64,000 nucleotides of DNA from Pontibacillus salipaludis (lineage in GTDB: Bacteria; Bacillota; Bacilli; Bacillales; BH030062). The notes below the pieces were generated by a model that was not told the origin of the DNA, did not search any database, and saw only the letters and a list, made by a program, of their open reading frames with translations. The position numbers were made by a program, and so were the translations under genes. Location of the stretch: the NCBI RefSeq assembly GCF_014642405.1, contig NZ_BMIN01000001.1, positions 310,001 to 374,000 on the forward strand. The letters run 5' to 3'. Numbering within the stretch: the first letter of the stretch is position 1; each line of letters begins with the position of its first letter. This document shows positions 30,508-39,024 of the stretch, in pieces.

Positions 30508-31982
30508 AAAATAATAGCGATTAGCCCTCCGCTGCCTTCATTAATAATTCTTTCGAGCGTTTCTTTTAATTTATATCGAGCATTTTCTGGCATTAATGCA
30601 AGTTTAGCACCAATTCCCTCTCGTACAATAGAACTTAACGAACGACCAAAAATATCTGAGTTCCAGATTGATAATGGATCTTCTTCAAAGTCCTGCATTA
30701 AATATCGAACTAATTCTTCACTTTGCTTTTCAGTTCCTATAATCGGTGCAAATTCAGACTCAACATCGACTTTCACCATATGAATTGATGGCGCTACTGC
30801 CTTCAATCGAACCCCAAATCTTGAGCCTTGACGTATAATCTCCGGCTCATCTAAGAACATATCTTCAAGAGCTGGGGCTGCAATGCCATAACCTGTCTGT
30901 TTTACCATTTGAAGAGCTTCTGACACTTGATCATACTCTCGTTTGGCATGAGCAAAATCTTGCATAAGTTGTAGCAAATGATCTTTGCCTCTTATTTCTT
31001 CCCCTACAATTTCTTTTAGTACTTGGTCATAAAGATAATCTGGTGCTTGAAGGTCAATCTCAGCTACCCCTTCACCCATCTCCATACCAGCTAACTGAGC
31101 CTTGTCAATATAATCATAATCCGAGAATTGACCGACCACTCTGTCTACGTCTCTCAATCTCTTAATGTCTTTCACGGTGTCTTGAATAGCATCCTGATAG
31201 TTTTTACGTAGCCAATGTCCTTCATTCAGAACCATTACCCAGCTAGGTAAGTTAACATTAACTTCTAGAACAGGGAATTCGTATAATGCTTCACGAAGAA
31301 CATTGTAAACATCGCTTTCTCTCATTCCCTCTACACTCATAGAAATTACAGGTATATCATATTTTTCCTGTAATTGTTTTCTTAACAACTCAGTGTCCTG
31401 ATGATGAGGGCGAACGGAGTTTACAATCATAATATACGGCTTTCCGACTTCCCTTAACTCTTCAACCACTCTTTCCTCAGCTTCCACATAATCTACCCTC
31501 GGAATTTCTCCAATCGTGCCATCAGTAGTAACGACTACCCCAATTGTAGAGTGCTCTGTGATTACTTTTCTTGTTCCAATTTCTGCGGCATCATGAAATG
31601 GTATAGGTTCCTCATACCATGGAGTATTAATCATCCGAGGCCCATTTTCATCTTCGTAACCTTTGGCCCCTTCAACTGTATATCCAACACAATCTACAAC
31701 TCTGAAATTCACATCCAAGCCTTCGTCCACATGCACTTGTACTGCTTGATTTGGAACAAACTTCGGCTCAGTAGTCATGATTGTCTTACCAGCTGCAGAT
31801 TGCGGAAGTTCATCCTGGGCTCGTGCACGTTCACCTTCATCTTGGATATTTGGAAGGACAACAAGCTCCATAAACTTTTTAATAAAGGTTGATTTACCTG
31901 TTCTCACCGCTCCTACAACACCTAAATAAATATCTCCATCAGTCCGTTTAGAAATGTCTTTAAAAACATCAACTCTTTCCAA
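30504..31982 (-). CDS. spoIVA: Stage IV sporulation protein A, spore coat morphogenetic ATPase
   Basis: 492 residues. A TRAFAC-type NTPase domain has Walker A GAVRTGKS (24-31); the middle and C-terminal domains match SpoIVA through the last residues. In B. subtilis it polymerises with ATP hydrolysis on the outer forespore membrane, anchored by SpoVM, as the coat basement layer. Good GGGAGGGGATC site and a sigma-E-like promoter upstream fit mother-cell expression. Confidence 0.98.
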   Translation of the reverse strand: MERVDVFKDISKRTDGDIYLGVVGAVRTGKSTFIKKFMELVVLPNIQDEGERARAQDELPQSAAGKTIMTTEPKFVPNQAVQVHVDEGLDVNFRVVDCVGYTVEGAKGYEDENGPRMINTPWYEEPIPFHDAAEIGTRKVITEHSTIGVVVTTDGTIGEIPRVDYVEAEERVVEELREVGKPYIMIVNSVRPHHQDTELLRKQLQEKYDIPVISMSVEGMRESDVYNVLREALYEFPVLEVNVNLPSWVMVLNEGHWLRKNYQDAIQDTVKDIKRLRDVDRVVGQFSDYDYIDKAQLAGMEMGEGVAEIDLQAPDYLYDQVLKEIVGEEIRGKDHLLQLMQDFAHAKREYDQVSEALQMVKQTGYGIAAPALEDMFLDEPEIIRQGSRFGVRLKAVAPSIHMVKVDVESEFAPIIGTEKQSEELVRYLMQDFEEDPLSIWNSDIFGRSLSSIVREGIGAKLALMPENARYKLKETLERIINEGSGGLIAIIL

Positions 31983-32054
31983 GTGATCCCCTCCCGATCC
32001 ATTTACTTCGCTTGGACAAACAAATGATGAGTGCTAACGAATCTTTGCATTACA

Positions 32055-32085
32055 AGTCTATGATGTTGTCCTACTGTTTTATGAC
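32055..32085 (-). promoter_or_regulatory. Predicted sigma-E promoter of spoIVA
   Basis: Minus-strand GTCATAAA, a 15-bp spacer and CATAGACT, close to the sigma-E pattern (GTCATATT, CATACAAT). It lies 73-103 bp before the ATG. Confidence 0.45.
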
Positions 32086-32294
32086 TTGTTTTTAAAACCT
32101 AGCTAATAGAATCTAGTCCAGTCAAAGGTTACTTCCTTTTGACCTACTACTATTGTTACTATATAAAAACTAAAGACTGATTATGCTATAGTTTTGCAGG
32201 TTGACGTAAATTTTCTATACCTTGTTCAAGAATAGGGCAGGATTGTTGAAGACTCGAAGTTGAGAGAATGTTTCCGTTTGCTTTGATTGAGTGT

Positions 32295-32543
32295 AAGGTG
32301 CTTCGGGAAATCACTCGCTTTCCGCGGCGAGCTGGAAAGCCTCCTCGTTCACTAGCGCTCTCTGCGGGGTCTACCCTAGTTTAAAGGTGCAGGCGTGGTG
32401 CCTAGGACCGTACGGACAAGACAGCTTTTTGGAAAAGGCGTTTAGCCTTTGTAAAAAAGATGACTTGTCTCGCTAGGTCCTCCACGCCGGAACTAGCAAG
32501 GCTCCTATTGCCGCAGGAGTCTCGCAATTTCCCGAAGCACCTT
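32295..32543 (+). repeat. GC-rich core element with 17-bp inverted arms (contains nested hairpin)
   Basis: Left arm 32295-32311 AAGGTGCTTCGGGAAAT and right arm 32527-32543 are exact reverse complements. The core between (CACTCGCTTTCC, GAGCTGG, GCCTCCTCG, GCGGGGTCT, GCAGGAGTCTCGCA) is shared with 62747-62875, whose arms have another sequence. Positions 32380-32500 are an insertion of the 116-bp hairpin family. Confidence 0.8.
32380..32500 (+). repeat. Nested copy of the 116-bp hairpin family
   Basis: 121 bp with the plan of the 45975-46449 units: GCAGGCG start, AGGACCGTACGGACAAG, tip AAAGGC-GTTTA-GCCTTT, CTTGTCTCGCTAGGTCCT and the CCGGAACTAG end. Stem sequences differ from the array units but pair. 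The homologous empty site is the CCTAGG at about 62789-62794. Confidence 0.75.
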
Positions 32544-32637
32544 TGCTATATGTAGAAGGGACGGAAACATGCAGTAAATGAGAGGTCTTCGGTCCTCCCA
32601 CACTTAAGCTGTGGGGCCGTTTTATAAACTTTAAACA

Positions 32638-32832
32638 GGGGGGTCTGGGTAATGGGGAGACTCATGCAGGAGAAAGAAGTAGACGAGACCCCACAGAGAG
32701 AGTAAGCGAACGAGGAGGCTCTAAAAAGAAAGGAGAAGTTCGACTAAAACCGTCACGTCAATAGCCAACGTCGAACGACCCCACATCATGTGGGGCCGCT
32801 TGCGGAAAGCGAGTCGTTCCCCAGATACTCCC
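32638..32832 (-). repeat. Degraded inverted GC-rich element
   Basis: Carries GGGGAGACTC, ACGAGGAGGCTC and GCGGAAAGCGAGT, which match the core in opposite orientation. The outer arms (about 32638-32654 and 32815-32832) still pair partly. The middle has foreign sequence including CCCCACATCATGTGGGG. Confidence 0.6.
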
Positions 32833-32923
32833 AGCACTTAACAAACGTAACGGCCCTATCCACACAATAGCGTCTCAACTTCAATTTTTCCATATAAGGG
32901 GGCTTAAATAGAAAATATAATAT

Positions 32924-32957
32924 AAAAAACCTTTCAACTAAGTTGAAAGGTTTTTTT
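32924..32957 (-). terminator. Rho-independent terminator after yphF
   Basis: AAAAACCTTTCAACT pairs with AGTTGAAAGGTTTTT, a symmetric strong hairpin just past the yphF stop. Confidence 0.85.
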
Positions 32958-32963
32958 GGAGCG

Positions 32964-33698
32964 TTATGAAGGGTTGTCTGCGTCAACACCCCTAAAGACA
33001 GGTTCGCCGTCTTTAATTGTATAAGGAAGAGAGTGAGAAGGCACAATAGGAGAATCTTTCACAAGTATGTAGCGGATGTCATCTCCACTTGTATACGAAT
33101 GCTCCTTCTCTTGTAAGGCTTTGTAGAGTTCTTGACGATAATCCAAGTATATTTTCCCTTTGGCATCCATCACAACTGGGAGTTGCGTGTCTGAGAATGG
33201 GCTTTTTATAGTAGGACTCTTTTCTAAACCGATCTTCTGATGATCAATTTTATAGACGTCTTTCGCAATTCTTTCTCCATAAGGAGCATATTGATGCTCA
33301 TTTCGATATGCTGTTATGCGATTATTAATTTTTTGTAGTTCTTGAGTGGCTCTTAAATCCATAACTTTTACAGTTGGATCGTCTTCTACATCAATTAACA
33401 CATATTGGTACACGCCACCACGTTCGAATGAATTACCTGGCGCCTCTGATATGAGGTTCTCTTCTCGTAATCGTTTATACTCAATCGGATACTTCTGGAA
33501 TATATTTGTATCTTGATCTCTTGTCTTAATTGGCAGAGAATAAGGATTACTTTTTTTATATTCATCGACAGCTGATTGAAGTGATTCTAATTGTACTTGA
33601 TTAGGAATTTGATTCTTGGATAAACGCTCGTCCGGGTACAAACACCCAGTTAAAATGAAGGCAGCTATTAAGAGCACCGTCATTTTCTTGATATACAT
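32964..33698 (-). CDS. yphF: YphF-like lipoprotein
   Basis: 244-residue predicted lipoprotein: short basic N-terminus, hydrophobic stretch and lipobox LTGC near Cys19. The rest is soluble with no catalytic motif I recognise. Sequence and place beside spoIVA and yphE match B. subtilis YphF, of unknown function. GGAGGTATGACTC precedes the ATG. Confidence 0.82.
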   Translation of the reverse strand: MYIKKMTVLLIAAFILTGCLYPDERLSKNQIPNQVQLESLQSAVDEYKKSNPYSLPIKTRDQDTNIFQKYPIEYKRLREENLISEAPGNSFERGGVYQYVLIDVEDDPTVKVMDLRATQELQKINNRITAYRNEHQYAPYGERIAKDVYKIDHQKIGLEKSPTIKSPFSDTQLPVVMDAKGKIYLDYRQELYKALQEKEHSYTSGDDIRYILVKDSPIVPSHSLPYTIKDGEPVFRGVDADNPS

Positions 33699-33716
33699 GA
33701 GTCATACCTCCACTCC

Positions 33717-33914
33717 TTAAGATGTCGGTCCACTAAAGACGATATAAAAAATGATAAGACCTGCTAGTATCATAAATATGTACGCTAAGAAAGCAGTGAT
33801 TCCACTTAAAATCCCCTTTAACTTATGACGGCTAAGCATAATTAAACCGATCGAAAGGAACATAAATATAATACCCGCAAAAGAAATATACATATTTAGC
33901 ATCGATTCAGACAA
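33717..33914 (-). CDS. yphE: DUF2768 small membrane protein YphE
   Basis: 65 residues with two membrane spans. A TTG start at 33914 lies nine bases after AAAGGAG and begins SESMLNMYISF, which aligns with the start of B. subtilis YphE (SESMMNMW). The frame is open to 34004, but the ATGs there have no ribosome binding site. It is 18 bp upstream of yphF, so likely one transcript. Function unknown. Confidence 0.78.
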   Translation of the reverse strand: MSESMLNMYISFAGIIFMFLSIGLIMLSRHKLKGILSGITAFLAYIFMILAGLIIFYIVFSGPTS

Positions 33915-34023
33915 CGTATTCAGCTCCTTTTGCATATGTCTACATTTCACGGCATTTATTATACCATAATTTTTAACCTTACCATATGCTAGCAAGAAAC
34001 CCAATTCATTCTTTCACATACCA

Positions 34024-34060
34024 AAAAACCGAGGCGAATGGGGCGATTTCACCTCGGTCT
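34024..34060 (-). terminator. Rho-independent terminator after the spoVIF-type gene
   Basis: ACCGAGGTGAA pairs with TTCGCCTCGGT and is followed by six Ts on the minus strand, about 100 bp past the stop. Confidence 0.65.
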
Positions 34061-34161
34061 GACTAAATATTACCCTTTACATACAACTCTAGTTGATATC
34101 CTGCTGCGTTTTATAGTATGCAATCGTTCATGTATTGGTATACTCATGTGCCTATTTGTAA

Positions 34162-34416
34162 TTATTTTTTAAACATTTGATTTAGTTGGTTCATATCCAT
34201 ATTATTATTCGTTATGGCCTTAACAATTTTATCTTCTTTCTCCTTAGACACAGGTTTACCTGCCATTTTGGATAACTGCTTCACAAGATTACGAACTGTT
34301 TTCTCGTCTTTAAAGTTCGCATTCTTAACAGAGTCAGCAACTTTCATGATTTCATCAGGAGAGATATTGGCTTTATTTTGAAGATGCTCAAATGCTTTCT
34401 TTTGGAATCCGCTCAC
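34162..34416 (-). CDS. spoVIF: Stage VI sporulation protein F (SpoVIF family)
   Basis: 84-residue, highly charged helical protein. The ADSVKNANFKDEKTVRNLVKQLSKMAGKPVSKEKEDKIV stretch is the family hallmark when compared with B. subtilis SpoVIF (YjcC). There it is a mother-cell regulator of late coat genes with GerE. Its position between gpsA and yphE differs from B. subtilis, so orthology rests on sequence alone. Start has AAGGAGGAAG. Confidence 0.8.
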   Translation of the reverse strand: MSGFQKKAFEHLQNKANISPDEIMKVADSVKNANFKDEKTVRNLVKQLSKMAGKPVSKEKEDKIVKAITNNNMDMNQLNQMFKK

Positions 34417-34491
34417 GTAACTTCCTCCTTATAATAAACTTTCAACACATTATATGCGGAGGAAGTATAAGCGTGAGGTGTTCAAAGAAAT

Positions 34492-35520
34492 TTAATCACT
34501 TAATACGTTCGTTAAATCTTCCATTTCATGTCGACGACCTCTTGTCATTAACTGATCGACAACGTCTTTCGCTTCAGCACCTTGGAATAAAATTTGCTCA
34601 ATTCCAGCAGTAATAGGCATCTCAACGCCTTGTTCTTTTGAAAGTTTATAAGCGGCGTTCGTAGTTCTAACACCTTCTACTACCATACCCATATGCTCTA
34701 AAACGTCTTCAAGGTCTTGACCTTGCCCCAACATATAGCCTGCTCTGTAGTTACGGCTGTGTTGACTTGTACAAGTTACAATGAGATCCCCCACGCCTGT
34801 TAATCCGGCAAATGTTAGAGGACTTGATCCCATAGAAGTACCTAAACGCGCAATTTCTGCAAGCCCACGAGTAATGAGAGCAGCCTTTGCATTATCTCCA
34901 TAACCTAAACCATCTGAGATACCAGCACCTAAAGCAATAATATTCTTTAAAGCACCGCCTAATTCCACTCCAACAATATCAGGGTTTGTGTAGACACGGA
35001 AATGCTCGTTAATAAAGAGATCCTGCGCCAATTCGGCTGTTTTCATGGTTTCAGATGAAACGGTAACAGTAGTTGGTTGTCTTAGCCCTACTTCTTCTGC
35101 GTGTGAAGGGCCACTTAGAACAACAACATCATCATAAAAATCACTAGGCATTTCCTCAGTGATCATTTCAGAGACACGCTTTAAAGAGTCAGGATCAATA
35201 CCTTTAGTAGCATGGATAAGCGTTACTTTGTGATCTAACACCTTTTGCAACTGTCTACATACGTCTCTAATCGCTTTAGTTGGAACAACTAGCACAATAG
35301 CAGTAACATCTTGTACAGCTTCCTTTAAATCTGTGTATGCTACAATTGATTCTGGCAAAGACACTTCTTTCAAGTATTTCTTATTCATGTGTGATTCATT
35401 TATTTCATTAGCTTGTTCTTCTCGGTGTGTCCATAAACGAACATCATGGTGGTTATCGGCTAACACAATGGATAGAGCTGTTCCCCAGCTTCCTGCCCCT
35501 AGTACGGCTACATTTGCCAT
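34492..35520 (-). CDS. gpsA: NAD(P)H-dependent glycerol-3-phosphate dehydrogenase
   Basis: 342-residue enzyme making sn-glycerol 3-phosphate for phospholipids. Rossmann motif GAGSWGTA (8-15), the GGALKNIIALGAGISDGLG block with catalytic lysine, and SRNYRAGYMLG. It follows der by 15 bp with a GGGGAG site. Confidence 0.97.
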   Translation of the reverse strand: MANVAVLGAGSWGTALSIVLADNHHDVRLWTHREEQANEINESHMNKKYLKEVSLPESIVAYTDLKEAVQDVTAIVLVVPTKAIRDVCRQLQKVLDHKVTLIHATKGIDPDSLKRVSEMITEEMPSDFYDDVVVLSGPSHAEEVGLRQPTTVTVSSETMKTAELAQDLFINEHFRVYTNPDIVGVELGGALKNIIALGAGISDGLGYGDNAKAALITRGLAEIARLGTSMGSSPLTFAGLTGVGDLIVTCTSQHSRNYRAGYMLGQGQDLEDVLEHMGMVVEGVRTTNAAYKLSKEQGVEMPITAGIEQILFQGAEAKDVVDQLMTRGRRHEMEDLTNVLSD

Positions 35521-35535
35521 GCCTTCACTCTCCCC

Positions 35536-36846
35536 TTATTTTCGTCTACGTGCATAAATCTTTATTGGAGTTCCCTCAAAACCAAATGCGTCACGAATTC
35601 GGTTTTCTAAAAAGCGTTCATATGAAAAGTGTAATAAATCTGGGTCATTTACAAACACCACAAAGGTTGGTGGTGATACAGCAACTTGCGACATATAAAA
35701 GACTTTAAGCTTCTGCCCCTTCAATGACGGCGCCGGGTTCATCGCTAAAGCATCCATAATTACTTCATTTAGTATATTGGTTTGAACACGTTTCGTATGA
35801 TTCTCACTCGCTTGTAAAATGCTAGGCAATAAAGTGTGAACGCGTTTTTTAGTTTTAGCTGATAAGAAAACAATCGGCGCATAGTCAAGGAACTGAAATT
35901 CTTGACGTACTTTATCTTCAAATTTTTTCATTGTTTTATCATCGCGGTCAACTGCATCCCATTTGTTTACAACGATGACAACTGCTTTCCCTGCTTCATG
36001 AGCATACCCAGCAATACGCTTATCCTGTTCAATAATTCCTGACTCACCATCGAGTACAACTAACACTACATCTGAGCGTTCAATAGCTTTAAGCGCTCTC
36101 ATGACACTATATTTCTCCGTTGTTTCATACACTTTACCCCGCTTACGCATTCCAGCGGTATCAATAATAATGTAATCTCGATCATCTTTAGTGAAAGATG
36201 TATCAATGGCGTCCCTTGTAGTGCCTTCGATATCACTGACAATGACACGCTCTTCTCCTAACATCGTATTCACAAGAGAAGATTTCCCTACATTAGGTCG
36301 TCCAATTAAACTAAAGCGAATTGTATCATCATCTACATCAACTTCTTCACGCTCTGGGAAGTGATTAACAACTTCGTCAAGCATATCACCTAGTCCAAGA
36401 CCGTGAGTTCCTGAAATCGGAAATGGCTCTCCGAATCCTAGGGAATAGAATTCATAAATCTTTTCTCGCATCTCTGGATTATCAATCTTATTAACAGCAA
36501 GAACAACAGGCTTATTTGACTTATAAAGAAGCTTTGCAACTTCTTCATCAGCTCCTGTAATTCCATCACGGCCATTTACCATGAAGACAATGACATCTGC
36601 TTCATCAATAGCAACCTCTGCTTGTCCTCTCATTTTCACAAGTAAAGGCTCGTCTCCTTGCTCTATTCCACCTGTATCAATTATATTAAACGTGGTATTC
36701 AACCATTCTGCTTCTGCATAAATACGGTCTCTTGTTACACCTGGCGTATCCTCTACTATGGAAATACGCTCTCCTACTAATCGGTTAAAAATTGTGGATT
36801 TCCCCACATTCGGTCTACCGACTACGGCTACTACAGATTTTCGCAT
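35536..36846 (-). CDS. der: Ribosome-associated GTPase Der (EngA)
   Basis: 436 residues with two tandem GTPase domains, each with GRPNVGKS (9-16 and near 183), followed by a C-terminal KH-like domain ([13 protein letters not shown]). Essential for 50S subunit maturation in B. subtilis. Adjacent to gpsA as usual. The 218-bp gap upstream holds an 11-bp hairpin (36952-36980) without a clear T run. Confidence 0.98.
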   Translation of the reverse strand: MRKSVVAVVGRPNVGKSTIFNRLVGERISIVEDTPGVTRDRIYAEAEWLNTTFNIIDTGGIEQGDEPLLVKMRGQAEVAIDEADVIVFMVNGRDGITGADEEVAKLLYKSNKPVVLAVNKIDNPEMREKIYEFYSLGFGEPFPISGTHGLGLGDMLDEVVNHFPEREEVDVDDDTIRFSLIGRPNVGKSSLVNTMLGEERVIVSDIEGTTRDAIDTSFTKDDRDYIIIDTAGMRKRGKVYETTEKYSVMRALKAIERSDVVLVVLDGESGIIEQDKRIAGYAHEAGKAVVIVVNKWDAVDRDDKTMKKFEDKVRQEFQFLDYAPIVFLSAKTKKRVHTLLPSILQASENHTKRVQTNILNEVIMDALAMNPAPSLKGQKLKVFYMSQVAVSPPTFVVFVNDPDLLHFSYERFLENRIRDAFGFEGTPIKIYARRRK

Positions 36847-37064
36847 GAAAGGTTCACCCTTTCTATATCATATTCTTATTTTTACAACTTCACATTAGAT
36901 CATTTTCATACATCAAGTGTTACTGTTATGTGAAATTGTAAATGAATAAGCAAACCCTTCTTGTCAAGTAAGAAGGGTTTACTCTTAACTTTTTCATTTT
37001 AGCAGAAGGACTTAAAACTAACAATCCTTTTCTCTTACAAATAGGACTTCACAGCCTTAAGGAG

Positions 37065-37250
37065 TTAATGTTTAACTATTATATATAACTCATCACTTAA
37101 GGCATGAGAAATACCATCCAAAATCGCTTCTAGATTCGCAGCTACTTTATCCATTTCTTCTTTCGTATCACATATAAAGATCGGGGATCCCCCATCAACA
37201 TTATCTCGCTTCATAGTAATAGATGCCAATATCATCTTTTCTACTTTCAT
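37065..37250 (-). CDS. Capping complex subunit for YIEGIA
   Basis: 61-residue soluble protein (KMILASITMKRDNVDGGSPIFIC) that matches the small partner found with YIEGIA-family proteins in spore formers. It overlaps the YIEGIA gene by 4 bp (ATGA), consistent with coupled synthesis. Biochemical function is not known to me. Confidence 0.78.
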   Translation of the reverse strand: MKVEKMILASITMKRDNVDGGSPIFICDTKEEMDKVAANLEAILDGISHALSDELYIIVKH

Positions 37251-38143
37251 TTGAGGTCCTCCTCACCTTTATTAGCTTTAGATTCAGATGGCATACGAAT
37301 CGCGTTCTCAAGGACCGGAACTGCACCAATAATTTTAATAGCTTTTTCTTTATCCCTCTCTTGAGGCAAAACAAATACACCAATCCGTCCATCATCAAGA
37401 TCCCTTTTTATTAATGGCACTAATGCAGGTGTACCACTATCACGGAACACCCCCATAGAAATCGATATATCGTGCAGGATCGCTTGTCGTTGACCCAAAT
37501 TCGCAATGGTTGATCGTACATTGAAATTTTTTGGAGTTAACACAAACCCCATTCCATACTCGCCAATCTCTTCTTGCCTTTGAGGCAAACCAATATTCAT
37601 GATATATATATTATCAACATATAATCCCGCCCCTTCAAAATGAGGTTGAACATATTCAATTTTCACGATGTCCTTAAGTGTCTTTCCACTCATGAACTTA
37701 CGAACAATAAAGAAGCAAACGAAGGAAACAGCCAGCCCCACCCAAATGTTCCATACCAGAAAGCTAAGGGTAGCTAATAAGGAAGTAAAGATAACAAGGT
37801 AATTCCGCGCTTCAAATGCTATAGCAATTCCTTCTATATATGTATTCCCTCTTGGTACCAGTTCATAGGCATCTAATTCCGTTAATGTATTTCTTTCCAT
37901 ATTCCTCACTTCTCTAAACTGCGAGGCTGCAATCGTAAGAAAGGTAACAGCAGTAAATTCGAGTTCCATAATAGCTGGTACAGCAATTGTTCCAAGGGAA
38001 GCCGCTATGAAACCAAGGGAGATATGGATCACCTTACCATGCAGATAAGTAGGGTATTGGCGATAATCAGCTCTCAACATTACTAAACGTATCGCAACAC
38101 CTATAATCACTCCAAATAAAATAGGATAAGTATATTCATTCAT
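37247..38143 (-). CDS. YIEGIA-family membrane protein (YphB/SeaA type)
   Basis: 298 residues with several N-terminal membrane spans and a soluble C-terminal domain. The name-giving YIEGIA motif is seen in NTYIEGIAIAFEARNYL. The B. subtilis relative has been linked to spore envelope assembly (naming recalled, not checked). It overlaps both neighbours by 4 bp, forming a tight operon with the capping subunit and yphA. Confidence 0.8.
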   Translation of the reverse strand: MNEYTYPILFGVIIGVAIRLVMLRADYRQYPTYLHGKVIHISLGFIAASLGTIAVPAIMELEFTAVTFLTIAASQFREVRNMERNTLTELDAYELVPRGNTYIEGIAIAFEARNYLVIFTSLLATLSFLVWNIWVGLAVSFVCFFIVRKFMSGKTLKDIVKIEYVQPHFEGAGLYVDNIYIMNIGLPQRQEEIGEYGMGFVLTPKNFNVRSTIANLGQRQAILHDISISMGVFRDSGTPALVPLIKRDLDDGRIGVFVLPQERDKEKAIKIIGAVPVLENAIRMPSESKANKGEEDLK

Positions 38144-38745
38144 GACCGAAATCCCACCTTTCTTTTGATTCGATTCGTCACTGTTTGTTCAAAGATTTCA
38201 CTTACTTTAACCAAGCCACCATTTAAAATAACTAAACTACAGACTAAACTATACACATCAAGGTAAGCCCAGTCCCCAACATCTTCAGTATAACCATATC
38301 CACTTAAGATCAATGCGTACACACATTCGCCTACAACTGAAGCAAATCCCCACACCGCTATTCTTAAGAAAGTGGATTCTATCAATATGCTCACAACTAC
38401 AAATGAAAGAACTCCTAAAATAACGATCCTTGGCATCATCACCCAAACTGGTACAACTTTCTCAAAGAAAAGCATTCCAGTGTACCCAATACTAACGAAC
38501 AGAGCTACTAATGTTGGATACATAACCTTTTGATAATTCAAAATAAGCAGCATTGAAAAAACTAAAATGACTACTACAGCGTAGCTTCCAGAATGTTGGA
38601 GGAAATCCCAAGAAAAGCCTGAACTAATTAAAAGTATCAATAAATACATACCTGTAACGAAACGCATACGAGTTTTAGACATTAGGAAAGTCACTACCAC
38701 CCATAATCCCCAGCAAAAAAAGAAAAAAATTAATCCCTGATCCAT
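38140..38745 (-). CDS. yphA: YphA-family membrane protein
   Basis: 201 residues with six or so membrane spans and a basic C-terminal tail. Matches YphA, whose role is unknown, and heads the three-gene operon with the YIEGIA protein. The ATG at 38745 has GGAAGGTGG upstream; an 11-codon extension is open but without a site. Confidence 0.75.
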   Translation of the reverse strand: MDQGLIFFFFCWGLWVVVTFLMSKTRMRFVTGMYLLILLISSGFSWDFLQHSGSYAVVVILVFSMLLILNYQKVMYPTLVALFVSIGYTGMLFFEKVVPVWVMMPRIVILGVLSFVVVSILIESTFLRIAVWGFASVVGECVYALILSGYGYTEDVGDWAYLDVYSLVCSLVILNGGLVKVSEIFEQTVTNRIKRKVGFRS

Positions 38746-38847
38746 TCTATCCACCTTCCCTTTTTTAATTATGAACAATTGTAAGATTTCTAATCATGAA
38801 TAACGTTTTGAATCAGGAAAATACTATTTTAAAGAGGAGGTGGTTTT

Positions 38848-38982
38848 ATGGGAAAAGACCGTCAGCAAAAGAAGCTAAAAAAAGAAAATCGTGTAGAAAG
38901 TGATCGCGACACACAAAATCATCCAAAAGGAAGTACGTACTTAGACACTCCTGAACAAGCAAGAAAAGATCAAAAATTATAA
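38848..38982 (+). CDS. ypzI: YpzI-family small protein
   Basis: 44-residue, very hydrophilic protein (MGKDRQQKKLKKENRVESD) preceded by GAGGAGGTGG. It matches B. subtilis YpzI in its first 20 residues and in location. Function unknown. It faces fni across a shared terminator and is divergent from yphA. Confidence 0.85.
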   Translation: MGKDRQQKKLKKENRVESDRDTQNHPKGSTYLDTPEQARKDQKL

Positions 38983-38984
38983 AA

Positions 38985-39018
38985 AAAGCCCATTGCTTAT
39001 TTTTAAGCAATGGGCTTT
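38985..39018. terminator. Bidirectional terminator between ypzI and fni
   Basis: Perfect 15-bp stem AAAGCCCATTGCTTA with TAAGCAATGGGCTTT and a TTTT loop, placed between convergent genes with A and T runs on both sides. Confidence 0.85.
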
Positions 39019-39024
39019 CATTCT

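Larger units (their letters stand above)
32247..32910 (+). repeat. Composite intergenic repeat, copy 1
   Basis: About 660 bp of non-coding DNA homologous to the reverse complement of 62490-62923. Order: a conserved 50-bp leader (32247-32300), a GC-rich element with perfect 17-bp arms (32295-32543), a spacer with GGAAACATGC and GGGGCCGTT, a degraded inverted element (about 32638-32832), a trailer (AGCACTTA, CGGCCCTATCC) and a CCATATAAGGG weak hairpin. It fills most of the 981-bp gap between spoIVA and yphF. Part 31983-32246 holds only the spoIVA promoter. Confidence 0.8.

Noticed and set aside
32786-33046. 86-codon open frame overlapping the end of yphF
   Set aside because: Runs through repeat sequence and the yphF terminator; antisense-like composition and no start signal.
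36952-36980. Terminator upstream of der
   Set aside because: An 11-bp stem (AAACCCTTCTT) is clear but there is no T run on either strand, so its role is left open.
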